A stretch of DNA of 64,000 bases from Acidovorax soli. Its GTDB lineage: Bacteria; Pseudomonadota; Gammaproteobacteria; Burkholderiales; Burkholderiaceae_C. Under the pieces are notes generated by a model. That model searched no databases. It saw nothing but the letters and a program-made list of their open reading frames with translations, and was not told the DNA's origin. Position 1 is the stretch's first letter; each line of letters begins with the position of its first letter. The position numbers and the translations under genes were made by a program. The stretch covers positions 434,001-498,000 of the forward strand of contig NZ_JACHLK010000004.1 in assembly GCF_014207955.1 (NCBI RefSeq), given 5' to 3'. Shown in pieces: positions 26,559 to 34,753 of the stretch.

Positions 26559-26594
26559 GGGATGTCCCGCACCGAGGGGTGCTGGGGACGTCCC
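26559..26594. terminator. Extended stem-loop between convergent genes
   Basis: GGGATGTCCC (26559-26568) pairs, with one G-T wobble, with GGGACGTCCC (26585-26594), enclosing a second hairpin GCACC-GAGG-GGTGC (26569-26582). It fills the 38-bp space between the stops of the WG-repeat gene and the NhaR-like gene and is followed by TT. Possible shared terminator; the T-tract is weak. Confidence 0.45.
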
Positions 26595-26595
26595 T

Positions 26596-27480
26596 TTAGC
26601 GGCCGGTCGGCAGCAGCCGCTCCACCAGCGGGTGCAGCACCTTCTTGTGCGCGGCGATGGCAAAGAAGTGCTCCTCCACGCCTGTGCAGGCGCCCACGCG
26701 CTTGACGCCATAGTGGGCCCTCAGGTCCTCGTGCACCAGGCCCGCCATCGGAAACACGCCCATGCCCGCGGCGCCAAAGGTCTTGAGCAGGGCGCTGTCC
26801 TCGAACTCCCCGGCCACATTCGGGCGGATGGCCTGGCGTTCGAACCACTGGTCGAGCCGGGCGCGCACGGCGGCATGGGTGGTGGGCAGCAGCACGGGCA
26901 CCTGCGCCAGCGACTGTGGAAAGCCGCGCCGCGCGGCCGCATACAGCGCGGGCGGCGCGTACCAGGCCAGGGCCGAGGAGGTGAGCGGGTGGCTGTAGAC
27001 CTTGAGGCTGGGGTTGGGCGGTGCGGCGCGGTCGGCCAGCACCACGTCGAGCCGGTGCAGCGCCAGGTCGCCCAGCAGGTCTTCGAACTCGTCCACCAGG
27101 CACAGCAGCTTGAGGTGCGGCGCCTGCATCACCGGCTGCATCAGGCTGCGCACGGCCAGCTTGGGCAACTGGTCGGAGATGCCCACCACCAGGCGCACCG
27201 TGGGCGCGCCCGCGGCATCGCGCACGGCGGCCGGCAACTGCTCGCCCAGCTGGAAGATCTGCTCGGCCTGGCGCAGCGCGGCCAGCCCCGCTTCGGTGAG
27301 GGCCACCCCGCGCCCCGCGGGCTTGAGCAGGGCGTAGCCGAGGGCGCGCTCGAGCTCGCGCACCTGGGTGCTCACGGTTTGCACGGCCATGCCCAGGCGT
27401 TCCGCGGCGCGCGCCACGCCCCCTTCCTTGGCGACGACCCAGAAGTAGTAGAGGTGCCGGTAGCTGAAGTCGGGGCCCAT
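26596..27480 (-). CDS. NhaR-like LysR family regulator
   Basis: 294-aa LysR-type activator. The N-terminus SYRHLYYFWVVAKEGGVARAAERLG and LTEAGLAALRQAEQIFQLGEQL match the NhaR subfamily, which activates the sodium/proton antiporter NhaA in enterobacteria. No nhaA gene is in the window; instead it is divergent from the uspA-terC pair, with 132 bp between starts, so those genes are likely targets. The effector domain begins near residue 90 (VRLVVGISDQLPKLAVRSLM). The subfamily call is strong; the target is inferred from the divergent layout. Confidence 0.85.
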   Translation of the reverse strand: MGPDFSYRHLYYFWVVAKEGGVARAAERLGMAVQTVSTQVRELERALGYALLKPAGRGVALTEAGLAALRQAEQIFQLGEQLPAAVRDAAGAPTVRLVVGISDQLPKLAVRSLMQPVMQAPHLKLLCLVDEFEDLLGDLALHRLDVVLADRAAPPNPSLKVYSHPLTSSALAWYAPPALYAAARRGFPQSLAQVPVLLPTTHAAVRARLDQWFERQAIRPNVAGEFEDSALLKTFGAAGMGVFPMAGLVHEDLRAHYGVKRVGACTGVEEHFFAIAAHKKVLHPLVERLLPTGR

Positions 27481-27524
27481 GCACTGTCCGGTTTTTCAGA
27501 ACTGTTGCTTCCCAATTATCTGCT

Positions 27525-27551
27525 TTGACAAAGCTGCCGCGCCAGTATCGT
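27525..27551 (+). promoter_or_regulatory. Candidate promoter of the uspA-terC operon
   Basis: A perfect -35 hexamer TTGACA at 27525-27530 and TATCGT at 27546-27551, separated by 15 bp. The short spacer is typical of promoters that need a MerR- or LysR-type activator. It lies in an AT-richer patch 61 bp before ATG 27613. Confidence 0.4.
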
Positions 27552-27612
27552 GGAGGCTGGCTCCAGGCCATGGCAGGGGGCCACCACTCCGGTCCACCGG
27601 AAGGAGGAAGCC

Positions 27613-28119
27613 ATGTTGAGAGTCCTTGTGCCATCGGATGGTTCCGCCAACGCGGCGCATGGCCTGCGCCATGCCATCGGCGAGTTCAGCAAGAACCGGG
27701 ATCTTGAAATCCATGTGCTCAACGTGCAGCCGCCGTTCTCGCAGCATGTCTGCGATTTCAGCAGCAAGAGCGACCGCATGGACCTGCACCGGGAGCAGTC
27801 CGCGCAGGCGCTGGCCCCGGTGCGCCAGGCGCTGGACGATGCCGGAGTGCCCTACACCGTGCACATGGAGGTCGGCGACAAGGCCGACTGCATCGTGGAG
27901 ACCGCGCGCCGGCTCGGCTGCGACTGCATCGTCATGAGCACGGGGCGCAAGAGCTCGCTGGTGCGCATGGTCGAGAATTCGATCACCAACCAGGTGATCG
28001 AGCGCACCAGCGTGCCCGTGGAGGTGATCGCCGGCGAGCCCGCCTCCAAGCTGGAGCGCTTTGGCATTCCCGCGGGGCTGGGCGCGGGCCTGCTCGTGCT
28101 GTGGATGGCCGCCAACTGA
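27613..28119 (+). CDS. Universal stress protein with C-terminal membrane anchor
   Basis: 168-aa UspA-family protein. MLRVLVPSDGSANAAHGLRHAIGEF begins the fold and CIVMSTGRKSSLVRMVENSITNQVIERTSVPVEVI carries the nucleotide-binding motif G-x2-G/RxSS...N/S, here partly altered (STGRKSS). After residue 145 the protein continues ERFGIPAGLGAGLLVLWMAAN, one hydrophobic helix that would tether it to the inner membrane, which is unusual for this family. AAGGAGG lies 6 bp before ATG 27613. It forms an operon with terC, 25 bp downstream. Confidence 0.88.
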   Translation: MLRVLVPSDGSANAAHGLRHAIGEFSKNRDLEIHVLNVQPPFSQHVCDFSSKSDRMDLHREQSAQALAPVRQALDDAGVPYTVHMEVGDKADCIVETARRLGCDCIVMSTGRKSSLVRMVENSITNQVIERTSVPVEVIAGEPASKLERFGIPAGLGAGLLVLWMAAN

Positions 28120-28144
28120 GGCGGCGCAGCGCGGGGGCCTGCCC

Positions 28145-29137
28145 ATGACCGGCAGCATCGACACCCTGGCCACCGGCCCGATGTGGGCCGGTTTCATCGC
28201 CTTCGTGCTGGCCATGCTGGCGCTGGACCTGTTCGTGCTGGGCGGCAACAAGGCCCACCGGGTGGCGCCGCGCGAGGCCGCGGGCTGGGCGGCGGCCTGG
28301 GTGGCGCTGGCCTGCGGCTTTGGCGCGCTGCTGTGGTGGTACCTGGATGGCGTAGCCGGGCGCGAGGTGGCCAACCGCAAGGCGCTGGAGTTCTTCACCG
28401 GCTACCTGATCGAGCAGGCCCTGTCGGTGGACAACATGTTCGTGTTCGTGATGGTCTTCGGCTACTTCGCCGTGCCGCCCGAGCTGCAGCGCCGCGTGCT
28501 GCTGTATGGCGTGCTGGGCGCGATCGTGATGCGCGCGGCCATGGTGCTGGGCGGCGTCTGGCTGGTGTCGCAGTTTGCCTGGGTGCTCTACGTCTTCGGC
28601 CTGTTCCTCGTGGTCACCGGCATCAAGATGCTGGTGCTGGCCGAGCACCAGCCCGACCTGGACAGCAACCCCCTGCTGCGCTGGCTGCGCGGCCACCTGC
28701 GCATCACGCCGGGCTTCCATGGCCAGGCCTTCTTCGTGCGCATCGGCGGCGTGCGCCATGCAACGCCCATGCTGCTGGTGCTCGTGATGATCGAGGCCAG
28801 TGACCTGGTGTTCGCGGTGGACAGCATCCCGGCCATCTTTGCCGTGACCACCGACCCCTTCATCGTGTTCACCTCCAACATCTTTGCCGTGATGGGCCTG
28901 CGCTCCCTGTACTTTCTGCTGGCCGACATGGCCGAGCGCTTTCGCCTGCTCAAGTACGGCCTGGCCCTGGTGCTGGTCTGCATCGGCAGCAAGATGCTGG
29001 CCACGCCCTGGTTCCATCTGCCCACGCACTGGTCGCTGGCGATCGTGGGCGCCATCATCCTGGTGTCGGTGCTGCTCAGCCTGCGACTGCCGGCTCCCGC
29101 TCCCACTCCCGAGCCCTCCAGGCGTGCCGTCCGCTGA
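28145..29137 (+). CDS. TerC family integral membrane protein
   Basis: 330-aa polytopic protein. The family motifs are FTGYLIEQALSVDNMFVFVMVF (acidic residues near 95-105, in the second membrane region) and VLVMIEASDLVFAVDSIPAIFAVT (about 220), followed by FTSNIFAVMGLRSLYFLLADM. TerC and its Alx/MgtC-like relatives export manganese or support metal loading and tellurite resistance. ATG 28145 is 26 bp past the uspA stop, so the two genes are co-transcribed. The C-terminal tail is Pro-rich. Likely role: manganese or metal homeostasis under stress. Confidence 0.92.
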   Translation: MTGSIDTLATGPMWAGFIAFVLAMLALDLFVLGGNKAHRVAPREAAGWAAAWVALACGFGALLWWYLDGVAGREVANRKALEFFTGYLIEQALSVDNMFVFVMVFGYFAVPPELQRRVLLYGVLGAIVMRAAMVLGGVWLVSQFAWVLYVFGLFLVVTGIKMLVLAEHQPDLDSNPLLRWLRGHLRITPGFHGQAFFVRIGGVRHATPMLLVLVMIEASDLVFAVDSIPAIFAVTTDPFIVFTSNIFAVMGLRSLYFLLADMAERFRLLKYGLALVLVCIGSKMLATPWFHLPTHWSLAIVGAIILVSVLLSLRLPAPAPTPEPSRRAVR

Positions 29138-29268
29138 CGGCCGGGCGGGCGTGCTGGTCTGCTGGCTTGTCCGATTCGGGCCCGAAACTGGCCAGAGCGA
29201 TCATTCTCACGGCAGGGCATGCGGGCGATAGTGGCGGCCCCCATCCACCATCCCTGCGAGAACCGACC

Positions 29269-30258
29269 GTGCGCCCTTTCAGAAACTGGCTTCCCTTGCT
29301 CCTGCTGGTCTCCACCGCCCTGTGCAGCACTGCGCAGGCACAGCAGACCTACCCCACGCGCCCCATCACCCTGCTGGTGCCGTTTCCGGCCGGCGGGCAG
29401 GCCGATGCGCTGGCACGCGCGACGGCACCGGCGCTGCAAAAGGAGCTGGGCCAGCCGGTCATCGTGGAGAACACGGCGGGCGTCGGCGGCGCGCTGGGCG
29501 CGCAGCGCGTGCTCAACCTGCCGGCCGATGGCTACACGCTGATGTTCGGCACGCCCATCGAGCTGATCCAGACGCCCATGGCCGTGGCCGGCGCCAAGTA
29601 CCAGCCCGACGCCTTTCGCATGGTGGCGCCCGTGGTGTCCACCTACCTGATGATGGTGGTGCGCTCCGAGCTGCCGGTGAACAGCGTGGCCGAGTTCGTG
29701 GCGCTGGCCCGCTCGCGCAGCGGCGCGGCCGGGCTCAACTACGGCAGCGTGGGCCGCGGCTCGGCCTACCACCTGGTGGCCGAGCGCTTTGCCCAGGACA
29801 CGGGCGTGAAGATGGTGCATGTGCCCTACCGGGGCGCGCAGCAGATGATCACCGACCTCGCGGGCGGGCAGATCGACATGGGTTTCCTCGCGATGGGCGG
29901 ACCGGTGCCCGGGCTGCTGCAGTCGGGCAAGTTCAAGGCCATCGGCTACACCGGCACGACGCGCCACCCGGCCTTCCCGAACGTGGCGACCTTGAACGAG
30001 AGCAAGCTGGTCAAGGATTTCAACTTCGACCTCTGGGGCGCCGTGGTGGCAAACCGCAACCTGCCCGAGGCCGTGGTGGCCAAGGTGCATGCTGCCGTGA
30101 ACACGGCGCTGCGCCAGCCGCAGTTCCGCAAGAGCCTGGAGGCCACGGGCGTGATTCCCGCCGAGCCCATGGCCCTGCCCAAGGCGGCGGCCTTCTACGC
30201 CTCGGAAATCACGCGCTACCAGCGGGTGGGCCAGTCGATCGACCTGCAGCCCGAGTAG
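29269..30258 (+). CDS. Bug family (TctC-like) substrate-binding protein
   Basis: 329-aa periplasmic binding protein. Signal peptide FRNWLPLLLLVSTALCSTAQA-QQ, then YPTRPITLLVPFPAGGQADALAR and VENTAGVGGALGAQRV, the Bug signature. HVPYRGAQQMITDLAGGQIDMGF is also typical. The start is GTG 29269, which places the signal peptide at the N-terminus; an upstream in-frame codon at 29167 would bury it. A 12-bp palindrome TTCGGGCCCGAA lies at 29175-29186 in the preceding gap. No transport membrane components are nearby. The AraC-type regulator follows on the same strand and may control it. Confidence 0.9.
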   Translation: MRPFRNWLPLLLLVSTALCSTAQAQQTYPTRPITLLVPFPAGGQADALARATAPALQKELGQPVIVENTAGVGGALGAQRVLNLPADGYTLMFGTPIELIQTPMAVAGAKYQPDAFRMVAPVVSTYLMMVVRSELPVNSVAEFVALARSRSGAAGLNYGSVGRGSAYHLVAERFAQDTGVKMVHVPYRGAQQMITDLAGGQIDMGFLAMGGPVPGLLQSGKFKAIGYTGTTRHPAFPNVATLNESKLVKDFNFDLWGAVVANRNLPEAVVAKVHAAVNTALRQPQFRKSLEATGVIPAEPMALPKAAAFYASEITRYQRVGQSIDLQPE

Positions 30259-30324
30259 GCCGCGGCTCCGTCCTAAGGGACTTTCCGGGTAGCCGGGAGC
30301 GGGGCCCCGCGGCACCATCGCGGC

Positions 30325-31461
30325 ATGTACTCCCACCTTGCACAGGGCGCGGCGCAGCGCGCGGACCCGGCCCGGGCGGCCATGGCGGCGGTCCAACGCC
30401 CCTGGAGCCAGGCCTCCACGGCTGCGGCGGGCGAGAAGCGTTTCGCGCCCTCCAAGCTCTCGGTGCTGGTCGAGGTGGCGCAGGAGCTGGGCTGGCCCGT
30501 GGAGGCCGTGCTGGCCGGCACGGGGCTGGACCGGGCGGCGGTGCAGGACCCCTTCACGCTCACCTCGCCCTCGCAGTTTCTGCAGGCCGTGCGCAACATC
30601 GTGCACCTGCCCCGGGGCTGTGAGGCCGGCGTGCGCGTGGGTGCGCGCCTGCATGCCTCGTGCTACGGCATGTACGGCTATGCGCTGCTGTGCTCCGAAT
30701 CCATGCGCCAGATGTTCGACACCGGCGTGAAGTTCCACCAGCTGGCCAATGGCATGCTGCAGATCAAGTGGGTCGAGCAGCAGGGCCTGGCCACCTGGCT
30801 GCTGCCCTCGCACGACACCCTGCTGGTGCGCGACGTGGACGCGGCGCTCTACCGCCTGCTCATCGATCTGCAGTTCGCCGTGCATGTCACCCTGTTCAAG
30901 GACATCATGGGCCCCTGGTGCGTGCCGCAGCAGGCCTGCTTCACCTGCCCCGAGCCGCCCCACGCCGCGCTGCTGGCGCAGTTGCTGGAGTGCCCGCTGG
31001 CCTTCGGCCAGCCGCAGAACACGCTGAGCTACCCGGCCGCCTGGCTGGAGCGCGCGCCCCAACTGGCCAACCCCATCACGGCGGCCCATGTCTCCAGCCA
31101 GTGCATGCGCCTGCTCGACGAGTTCAAGTGGCACGCCGGCATCACGCGGCGCGTGTACCAGGAGCTCACGCGCACGCCCGGCCAGTTCCCGGACATCGAG
31201 GTCGTTGCCGAAGCGCTGTGCATGACCTCGCGCACCCTGCGGCGCAAGCTGGAAGCCGAGGGCACCTCGTTCACCGACCTGCTGTCCAGCGTGCGCAAGG
31301 CCCTGGCCATTGACTACCTGAGCAGCACGCGCATGGGGGCCGACGACATCGCCGCGGCCATCGGCTTCAGCGACGCGGTGAGCTTTCGCCACGCGTTCAA
31401 GCGCTGGACCGGCAAGTCCCCGAGCGAGTACCGCCGCGCGGCGGGTTTCCTGCAGGGCTGA
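30325..31461 (+). CDS. AraC family transcriptional regulator (OruR/ArgR-like)
   Basis: 378-aa regulator. Residues about 45-250 form the arabinose-binding-like effector region (family HTH_18 with PF12625, as in OruR), with FHQLANGMLQIKW and the LHASCYGMYGYALLCS segment. The C-terminal helix-turn-helix pair is clear: VVAEALCMTSRTLRRKLEAEGTSFTDLLSSVRKALAIDYL and DDIAAAIGFSDAVSFRHAFKRWTGKSPSEYRR. The first 30 residues are Ala-rich and could be trimmed. It sits 66 bp after the Bug-protein gene; its target is not known. Confidence 0.9.
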   Translation: MYSHLAQGAAQRADPARAAMAAVQRPWSQASTAAAGEKRFAPSKLSVLVEVAQELGWPVEAVLAGTGLDRAAVQDPFTLTSPSQFLQAVRNIVHLPRGCEAGVRVGARLHASCYGMYGYALLCSESMRQMFDTGVKFHQLANGMLQIKWVEQQGLATWLLPSHDTLLVRDVDAALYRLLIDLQFAVHVTLFKDIMGPWCVPQQACFTCPEPPHAALLAQLLECPLAFGQPQNTLSYPAAWLERAPQLANPITAAHVSSQCMRLLDEFKWHAGITRRVYQELTRTPGQFPDIEVVAEALCMTSRTLRRKLEAEGTSFTDLLSSVRKALAIDYLSSTRMGADDIAAAIGFSDAVSFRHAFKRWTGKSPSEYRRAAGFLQG

Positions 31462-31473
31462 CCTGTCCCGCGT

Positions 31474-31496
31474 GGGGTGTCCGCTGCGGACACCCC
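31474..31496. promoter_or_regulatory. Perfect 23-bp palindrome after the AraC gene
   Basis: GGGGTGTCCGC-T-GCGGACACCCC, a perfect 11-bp inverted repeat around one base, 12 bp past the AraC stop and 80 bp upstream of the lipase start. The single central base and a tail of only two T residues make it poor as an intrinsic terminator, so an operator is at least as likely. Confidence 0.5.
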
Positions 31497-31576
31497 TTGG
31501 CCGGAGGCGTCATTCCCCGTGGCGGGGCTCCGCTGGATACTGGGATGTGCCCAGAAACAACAACGGAGACATTCAG

Positions 31577-32887
31577 ATGAAGCGCAATTTGCTGTGGTGC
31601 GGTGCTGCCGCATGGGTGGGGATGCTGACGGCCTGTGGTGGCGGTGGCGATGGCGGGCCGCAACGCGGCGCGCTGCTGGAGGCGCCGGCCAGCGTGGCCA
31701 CGCTCTCGGCCGCACAGATCGATGCCGCCATGGCCGCCAGCGGCCTGCAGGCGCTGACCGGCAAGGCCCGCTGCGACGTGAAGATCGTCGCGCTCAACTA
31801 CCGCACGGTGGACCCGAAGAACGCCGAGGCCAATGTCTCGGGCGCCATGCTGGTACCCACCGGGGCCGCCTGCAGCGGGCCCGCGCCGCTGGTGGCCTAT
31901 GCGCGCGGCACCGACGTGGCCCAGGGGCGCACCATGGCCAGCGCCACCGATGCCGAGACCGGCATGGCCATGGGCTTTCTCGCCGCGCAGGGCTATGCCG
32001 TGGTGCTCACGGACTACCTGGGCTACGCCAAATCGACCTTCCCCTACCACCCTTACCTGCATGCCGATTCGGAGGCCGCCTCGGTGATCGACTCCATCCG
32101 CGCGGCGCGCAACGCGGCGGCGGGGGTGGGTGCCAACCTCTCGGGCAAGGTCATGCTGGCCGGCTACTCGCAGGGCGGGCATGCGGCATCGGCCGCGCAG
32201 CGCAACGGCGAGCGCGACAACGCGGCCGAGCTCAACATCGTCGGCGCCGCCCTCATGGGCGCACCGTTCAACGTGTCGGACTCGGCCCGCCAGCCCATCG
32301 CCGGGGTGCAGGTCTTCGTGCCCCTGGCCATCACGGCCTGGCAAAAGACCTACGGCAACATCTACAGCGATGTGAACACGGTGTTCCGCAAGCCCTATGC
32401 CGACACCATCGAGAACCTGATCCCCTCGCGCACGCTGAACTTCACCACCATGGTCACCAGCGGCGCGCTGCCCGGGGCCAACGGCGAATCGCCCGAGCAG
32501 GCGCGCGCCGCCATCCTGCAGCCGGCCTTTCTGGCCGACTATGTGGGGAACAACCAGAACCCGGTGTACCTGGCGGCCAAGCGCAACGACCTGGTGGACT
32601 GGACGCCGCGCGCCCGCACGCTGCTGTGCCAGGGCTCGGCCGACCCGACCATTCCCTACGCGCTGAACCAGAAGGCCTTCAAGGCCCTGCTCGACGCACG
32701 CGGCGCCAGCCACGTGACGGCGGTGGATGTGGACGCCCAGGTGCAGGCGGCCTTTGGCACCAACGGCGCGGCGCCCACCGACCCGGCCAACCCGGCCTTT
32801 GCCAAGTACTACGGCGGCTACCACGGCAGCTATGCGCCGCCGTTCTGCTTTGCGCAGGCGCGCGCGCTGTTCGACACGGTGAAGTAA
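31577..32887 (+). CDS. Secreted lipase/alpha-beta hydrolase (lipoprotein)
   Basis: 436-aa exported hydrolase. The N-terminus MKRNLLWCGAAAWVGMLTACGGGGDGG is a lipoprotein signal with lipobox LTAC, so it is probably anchored to the outer membrane. The nucleophile elbow is GYSQGG near residue 198, and a late HGSY (YYGGYHGSYAPPF) offers a histidine; GSADPTIPY provides the acid. The sequence resembles secretory lipases and prolyl-type esterases. The Cys pairs (ARCDVK..., AACSGP, TLLCQGSA, PPFCFA) suggest disulfides. It precedes a second esterase gene on the same strand, separated by a terminator. Confidence 0.82.
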   Translation: MKRNLLWCGAAAWVGMLTACGGGGDGGPQRGALLEAPASVATLSAAQIDAAMAASGLQALTGKARCDVKIVALNYRTVDPKNAEANVSGAMLVPTGAACSGPAPLVAYARGTDVAQGRTMASATDAETGMAMGFLAAQGYAVVLTDYLGYAKSTFPYHPYLHADSEAASVIDSIRAARNAAAGVGANLSGKVMLAGYSQGGHAASAAQRNGERDNAAELNIVGAALMGAPFNVSDSARQPIAGVQVFVPLAITAWQKTYGNIYSDVNTVFRKPYADTIENLIPSRTLNFTTMVTSGALPGANGESPEQARAAILQPAFLADYVGNNQNPVYLAAKRNDLVDWTPRARTLLCQGSADPTIPYALNQKAFKALLDARGASHVTAVDVDAQVQAAFGTNGAAPTDPANPAFAKYYGGYHGSYAPPFCFAQARALFDTVK

Positions 32888-32904
32888 GCCGGCCGAACCC
32901 TCTG

Positions 32905-32929
32905 GCCCCCCGCACTCGCGGGGGCGCCT
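32905..32929 (+). terminator. Terminator between the two esterase genes
   Basis: GCCCCCCGC - ACTC - GCGGGGGC, a strong GC stem with one bulged base, followed by GCCTTTCTCT. It lies 17 bp after the lipase stop, indicating that the two esterase genes are transcribed separately. Confidence 0.7.
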
Positions 32930-33045
32930 TTCTCTCTGCATTCTCCCTGGGGACTTGGCATTGCCGGGCCTGGCCTGCAAGGGCGGGCCGTGGGCGTTGC
33001 ACAAGCCACCCCTTCACTGACAAGAAAGATCAGGAGACACGCACC

Positions 33046-34743
33046 ATGGGACACACCCGTTTCACCCTGGCCGCGCTCGCGCTGGCGGCCGTCCTCGCCG
33101 GTTGCGGCGGCGGTTCGTCTGAGCAGGACGCCGGCAGCGGCGCATTCGGCAAGCAGTCTGCGCTGCAACTGCCGCCCGCGGCCACGCTGCGCCAGACCGC
33201 ACAGGGGCCCGTCACCGGGCGCGAGGACGCCGCCACGCAGACCTATGCCTGGCTGGGCCTGCCCTATGCCAAGCCGCCCGTCGGCCCCCTGCGCTGGATG
33301 CCGCCGGTGGACCCCGAGCCCTGGACCCAGGCGCGCGCCGCCGACCGCTACGGCGCCTCGTGTGCGCAGATGGGGCGCACCTTCAGCCCCGCCCCCGGCG
33401 GTGCCCCGTACGGCCTGGCCGTGCGCGAGGGCTTCGGCAAGCCGGTGGGCGCCGAAGACTGCCTGACCCTCAACATCTGGCGCCCGGCCACACCCGACGC
33501 CGACCTGCCGGTGATCGTCTTCGTGCACGGCGGCAGCAACATCTCGGGCTACGCCGCCGACCCGATCTACGACGGCGCGGCCTTGGCGGCCAAGGCCCGG
33601 GCCGTCGTCGTCACCATCAACTACCGGCTGGGCCTGTTCGGCTGGCTGGACATGGCCCAGCTCAAGACCGGCGAGCCCGTGGCCGACTCGGGCAACTTCG
33701 GCACCCTGGACCAGATCCAGGCGCTGAAGTACGTGAAGGCCAACATCGCGGCCTTCGGCGGCAACCCCGGCAAGGTCACGCTGGCGGGTGAATCGGCGGG
33801 CGCCGTCAACACCTGGGCACTGCTCACCGCGCCCGCGGCCGGCGGGCTGTTCCACCGGGCCGTGGCCATGAGCGGTGGCATCCTCACCGCGCCCGGCCTG
33901 CCGGCCCGGGCCTATGCGCGCTCGCTGCTGCAGGCCCTGCTCATCGCCGACGGCAAGGCCAGCAACGCCTGGACGGCCGATCTCTACCTGCTCACGCAGA
34001 GCAAGGCCCAGGTCGCGGCCTACCTGCGCGGCCAGACCAGCGGCGCGCTGCTGCGCGCCGAGGCCGCGGCAGGGCAGGGCACGGCACCGCCGGTGTTCGT
34101 CGACGGCCATGTGCTGCCGATGGAGCCGCATGTCGCCATCCTCGCCGGGCGCTACCACCGCGTGCCCATGCTGGCCGGCAACACGCGCGAGGAGGGCAAG
34201 CTCTTCGGCGGTGCCATCGGTGCCTTCAAGCCCGATGAGTACGAGCGCTTCGGCCTGCAATTCCAGTTCGACCCCGACGCACCGCCCACCCTGGCCGAGT
34301 CGGACCTGCTCAACCCCCTGTACCTGCCGGTGGACAAGCCCGTGCTCGGCTGGAACGCCGCCGCCTCGGTGCTGACCCTGGCCCTGAGTTCGCAGAACGC
34401 GCTGTCGCTGGGCACCCTGGCCACCCAGCAGCCGGGGCAGATCTGGGGTTACCGCTTCGACTGGGCGCAGCAGCCTGTGCCGTTCAACACCGTGTACGGC
34501 GCCGGGCACGCCATGGACCTGCCGTTCTTCTTTGGCAACTTCGGGCCCAGCGTGTTCTCGTTTGGCTTCAGCGCGGCCAACCGGCCCGGCCGCGAGGCCT
34601 TGTCGGAGGCCATGATGGGCACGCTCGGGGCCTTCGCGGCCACGGGCAACCCCCAGGGCGGTGTGGGCGTGCCCTGGCCGAACTGGCCCTCGACCCTGGT
34701 GTTCGATGCATCGCGGGAGCAGGCGCGCATCCGCGTCGAATGA
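33046..34743 (+). CDS. Carboxylesterase type B family lipoprotein
   Basis: 565-aa secreted esterase. The signal peptide ends with lipobox LAGC (MGHTRFTLAALALAAVLAGCGGGSS). QGPVTGREDAATQTYAWLGLPYAKPPVGPLRW and EDCLTLNIWRP are the type-B signatures. The nucleophile is in TLAGESAGAVNTWALL (GESAGA), and the catalytic His lies in GAGHAMDLPFFFGNF near the end. It has no membrane helix after the signal. ATG 33046 has AGGAG at 33030-33034. The open frame extends far upstream on the same reading frame, but that upstream part belongs to no recognisable protein. The substrate is unknown. Confidence 0.9.
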   Translation: MGHTRFTLAALALAAVLAGCGGGSSEQDAGSGAFGKQSALQLPPAATLRQTAQGPVTGREDAATQTYAWLGLPYAKPPVGPLRWMPPVDPEPWTQARAADRYGASCAQMGRTFSPAPGGAPYGLAVREGFGKPVGAEDCLTLNIWRPATPDADLPVIVFVHGGSNISGYAADPIYDGAALAAKARAVVVTINYRLGLFGWLDMAQLKTGEPVADSGNFGTLDQIQALKYVKANIAAFGGNPGKVTLAGESAGAVNTWALLTAPAAGGLFHRAVAMSGGILTAPGLPARAYARSLLQALLIADGKASNAWTADLYLLTQSKAQVAAYLRGQTSGALLRAEAAAGQGTAPPVFVDGHVLPMEPHVAILAGRYHRVPMLAGNTREEGKLFGGAIGAFKPDEYERFGLQFQFDPDAPPTLAESDLLNPLYLPVDKPVLGWNAAASVLTLALSSQNALSLGTLATQQPGQIWGYRFDWAQQPVPFNTVYGAGHAMDLPFFFGNFGPSVFSFGFSAANRPGREALSEAMMGTLGAFAATGNPQGGVGVPWPNWPSTLVFDASREQARIRVE

Positions 34744-34753
34744 GACCTTGGAC

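Noticed and set aside
22151..27634. A continuous minus-strand open frame of about 1827 codons
   Set aside because: It crosses rpoH, the CIRCE site and the WG-repeat gene on the opposite strand, is rich in Gly/Ala/Arg/His with no recognisable domain, and is a by-product of high GC content.
28588..31392. A minus-strand open frame of about 934 codons over the TerC, Bug and AraC genes
   Set aside because: Composition is dominated by Gly, His and Arg, it runs antisense to three well-supported genes, and it has no family resemblance.
31477..33045. Upstream in-frame extension of the carboxylesterase gene
   Set aside because: The esterase has a proper lipoprotein signal and ribosome site at 33046; the extension overlaps the lipase gene in another frame and lacks any domain.
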